In this document: positions 5,255-6,059 of the stretch, piece after piece | How the letters are laid out: each line of letters opens with the position of its first letter | How positions within the stretch are numbered: position 1 is the first letter of the stretch | Assembly: GCA_934179885.1 (NCBI GenBank) | Contig: CAKPQY010000048.1 | Span: 1 to 6,059, forward strand | DNA length: 6,059 nucleotides | Origin: an uncultured Clostridia bacterium | Lineage (GTDB): Bacteria > Bacillota > Clostridia > TANB77 > CAG-508 | Reading direction: 5' to 3' | The notes under the pieces: model-generated | What the model saw: the letters and a program-made list of their open reading frames with translations, nothing else | Databases searched by the model: none | What the model was told of the DNA's origin: nothing | Program-made: the position numbers and the translations under genes

Positions 5255-5283
5255 TTGAAAAATGAAAAAAAACAGTATATAAT
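5255..5283 (+). promoter_or_regulatory. Sigma-A promoter of the receiver-like gene
   Basis: The -35 is TTGAAA (5255-5260), the spacer is 17 bp and the -10 is TATAAT (5278-5283). The start should be near 5290, giving a leader of about 80 nt with an A8 run (5293-5300), a T7 run (5324-5330) and a 7-bp AT-only stem (5312-5318 with 5334-5340). It lies back to back with the minus-strand promoter of the XRE gene. Confidence 0.75.
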
Positions 5284-5340
5284 ACAGATTACAAAAAAAA
5301 CTTAATAATTAAATTTATCTATATTTTTTTAATATAAATT

Positions 5341-5353
5341 CACGATATTCGTG
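5341..5353. promoter_or_regulatory. Perfect inverted repeat CACGA-TAT-TCGTG
   Basis: CACGA (5341-5345) and TCGTG (5349-5353) are perfect inverses around TAT, in a stretch that is otherwise almost pure A/T. The site lies about 50 bp downstream of the predicted transcription start and six bases before the ribosome site of the receiver-like gene. It could be an operator for an XRE protein or, as RNA, a small hairpin near the ribosome site. Confidence 0.4.
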
Positions 5354-5369
5354 CAAAATGGAGGAGTAT

Positions 5370-5786
5370 ATGAAAGAAGAAAATGAAGATTATGAAATAG
5401 TAGGATATGCTTTATCAAATGAAGAAGAAAGACAAAAAATACAAGAACTAAAACCAGATGTGGTAATAACAGATATTTATAGAGGAGAACTAGGTCAAAA
5501 AAATGCAGGTGGATACGAAATAATAAAAGAATATTCTGAAAAATATCTAGTTCCAAAGTTTATAGTTATTTCATATACACCTGAATTTAAAAATCAAAAT
5601 ATTGTTGGAGAATTTAATAAATATCCTAATATAAATTATGATGGAATAAAAAAATTATTGAAAAGTGTAAAGATAGCAGAAAGAAGTAGTTTTATATATG
5701 GATATAAAAGAATTGGAAACAATGAGGAAAATAGTAAAAAGAAAGTAACATTTTTTGATAAATTGAAATCATTATTATTAAAATAA
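5370..5786 (+). CDS. Degenerate response-regulator receiver-like protein lacking the first strand
   Basis: ATG 5370 is chosen because GGAGG (5360-5364) lies 5 nt upstream; the in-frame ATG at 5358 overlaps that site and has none of its own. The 138-aa product resembles the middle of a CheY/Spo0A-type receiver domain: YEIVGYALSNEEERQKIQ (beta2-alpha2), PDVVITDI with candidate phospho-acceptor D35 (beta3), GGYEIIKEYS (alpha3), and KFIVISYT (beta4, with S68/T70 near the usual Thr/Ser). Missing are beta1 with the Asp/Glu pair that binds Mg2+ and the conserved Lys of beta5. Phosphorylation in the normal way is therefore unlikely. The tail (112-138) is basic and ends in an amphipathic segment, FFDKLKSLLLK. 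The frame above the start runs back only to a stop at 5310-5312 and encodes no acidic pair. It may be a relic, or a repurposed protein-binding fold. It is transcribed alone and divergently from the XRE gene. Confidence 0.7.
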   Translation: MKEENEDYEIVGYALSNEEERQKIQELKPDVVITDIYRGELGQKNAGGYEIIKEYSEKYLVPKFIVISYTPEFKNQNIVGEFNKYPNINYDGIKKLLKSVKIAERSSFIYGYKRIGNNEENSKKKVTFFDKLKSLLLK

Positions 5787-5802
5787 ATATTTTGTTCATA
5801 AA

Positions 5803-5846
5803 TAAAGAGCCTTTAAGAAACATAAAAATTTTTCTAGGGCTCTTTA
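5803..5846. terminator. Bidirectional hairpin between convergent genes
   Basis: 5803-5813 (TAAAGAGCCTT) pairs with 5836-5846 (AGGGCTCTTTA) with one G-U pair. After a 2-nt bulge, AGAAA (5816-5820) pairs with TTTCT (5831-5835) around a 10-nt loop. T-rich sequence follows on either strand (TTTAATTT on plus, TTTATTTAT on minus). The right arm contains the minus-strand gene's stop codon (5844-5846). Confidence 0.65.
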
Positions 5847-6059
5847 ATTTAGTTCTTCATCTGCTCCTGCGTATAATTCATCTAAAGATATGCCAAATAC
5901 TTTGGCAAGTGCAAGTGCTTCATAATCTCTAACAATTCTTTTGTTATATTCAATAAGGTATATGTCAGAATGATATAAATTTAATCCATATAAATCTAAT
6001 CTATTACAGAGTTCTTGTTGTGTTAAATTCATTTGAGTTCTATATTTTTTCACATTTTG
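5844..6059 (-). CDS. XRE-family helix-turn-helix regulator, N-terminus cut by the window edge
   Basis: The minus-strand frame is open to the window edge and ends at TAA (complement of 5844-5846). About 71 residues are visible. A GTG at 6051-6053 could be read as a start, but coding continues above it and the visible QNVKKYRTQMNLTQQEL fits the middle of helix 1, so that GTG is probably an internal Val and only a few residues are missing. The motifs are classic Cro/CI: MNLTQQELCNRL (helices 1-2), a recognition region through HSDIYLIEYNKR, then RDYEALALAKVFGISLDELY (closing helices). It consists of a DNA-binding domain only, with a short acidic tail. It is convergent with the receiver-like gene. 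It is a second, clearly different XRE protein from the one at 4921-5160. Target unknown; its promoter lies outside the window. Confidence 0.85.
   Translation of the reverse strand, partial: QNVKKYRTQMNLTQQELCNRLDLYGLNLYHSDIYLIEYNKRIVRDYEALALAKVFGISLDELYAGADEELN

Noticed and set aside
5329..5556. Minus-strand 75-codon hydrophobic frame opposite the receiver-like gene, resembling a small membrane protein
   Set aside because: Leu/Phe/His-rich composition is what antisense of Lys/Glu-rich AT-rich genes gives, and no ribosome site is visible. The plus-strand gene has promoter and ribosome-site support.

Overview
The window is very AT-rich and low-GC Gram-positive in style: AGGAGG-type Shine-Dalgarno sites, near-consensus sigma-A promoters with 17-bp spacers, AGA/AAA/GAA-rich genes and simple hairpin terminators. 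The tandem OB-fold single-stranded DNA-binding (SSB) protein at 2541-3281 and the small XRE regulators fit Clostridia, probably a gut or rumen lineage. That assignment is inference; there is no rRNA or other taxonomic marker.

Layout. (1) 2-694 (+) is the 3' part of a TPR-like repeat protein, closed by a hairpin terminator. (2) 725-3345 (+) holds two monocistronic genes. The first (891-2288) encodes an unrecognised acidic, repeat-containing protein with an AT-hook. The second (2541-3281) encodes a two-OB-fold SSB-like protein. Each has its own strong promoter, a leader of about 130-145 nt that can fold, an excellent ribosome site and a strong terminator. Both are visibly less AT-rich than the neighbours and use CAG and CGN codons that the neighbours rarely use, so they look like a small islet or a pair with a separate history. 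(3) 3511-4881 (+) is an unrecognised 456-aa helical protein with a possible N-terminal helix-turn-helix. (4) 4921-5160 (-) is a small XRE-type regulator, transcribed divergently from (5) 5370-5786 (+), a degenerate receiver-like protein lacking the first strand and acidic pair of the domain. (6) 5844-6059 (-) is another XRE-type regulator, cut by the window edge. The convergent pairs 3511/4921 and 5370/5844 each share one hairpin that abuts or overlaps the minus-strand stop codon.

How the genes work together. The only pairing I can argue for is 891 with 2541. Their promoters share an ATGTAAA block in the same register of the spacer, their transcripts both carry TGTATTG near the predicted start, and both leaders can fold so that the RNA 5' end pairs with a segment roughly 70-80 nt downstream, around a local hairpin. 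An AT-hook protein and an SSB-like protein would both act on DNA, so a shared, co-regulated DNA-related role is plausible but not proven. No transposase, integrase, CRISPR array, tRNA, rRNA or known defence system was found.
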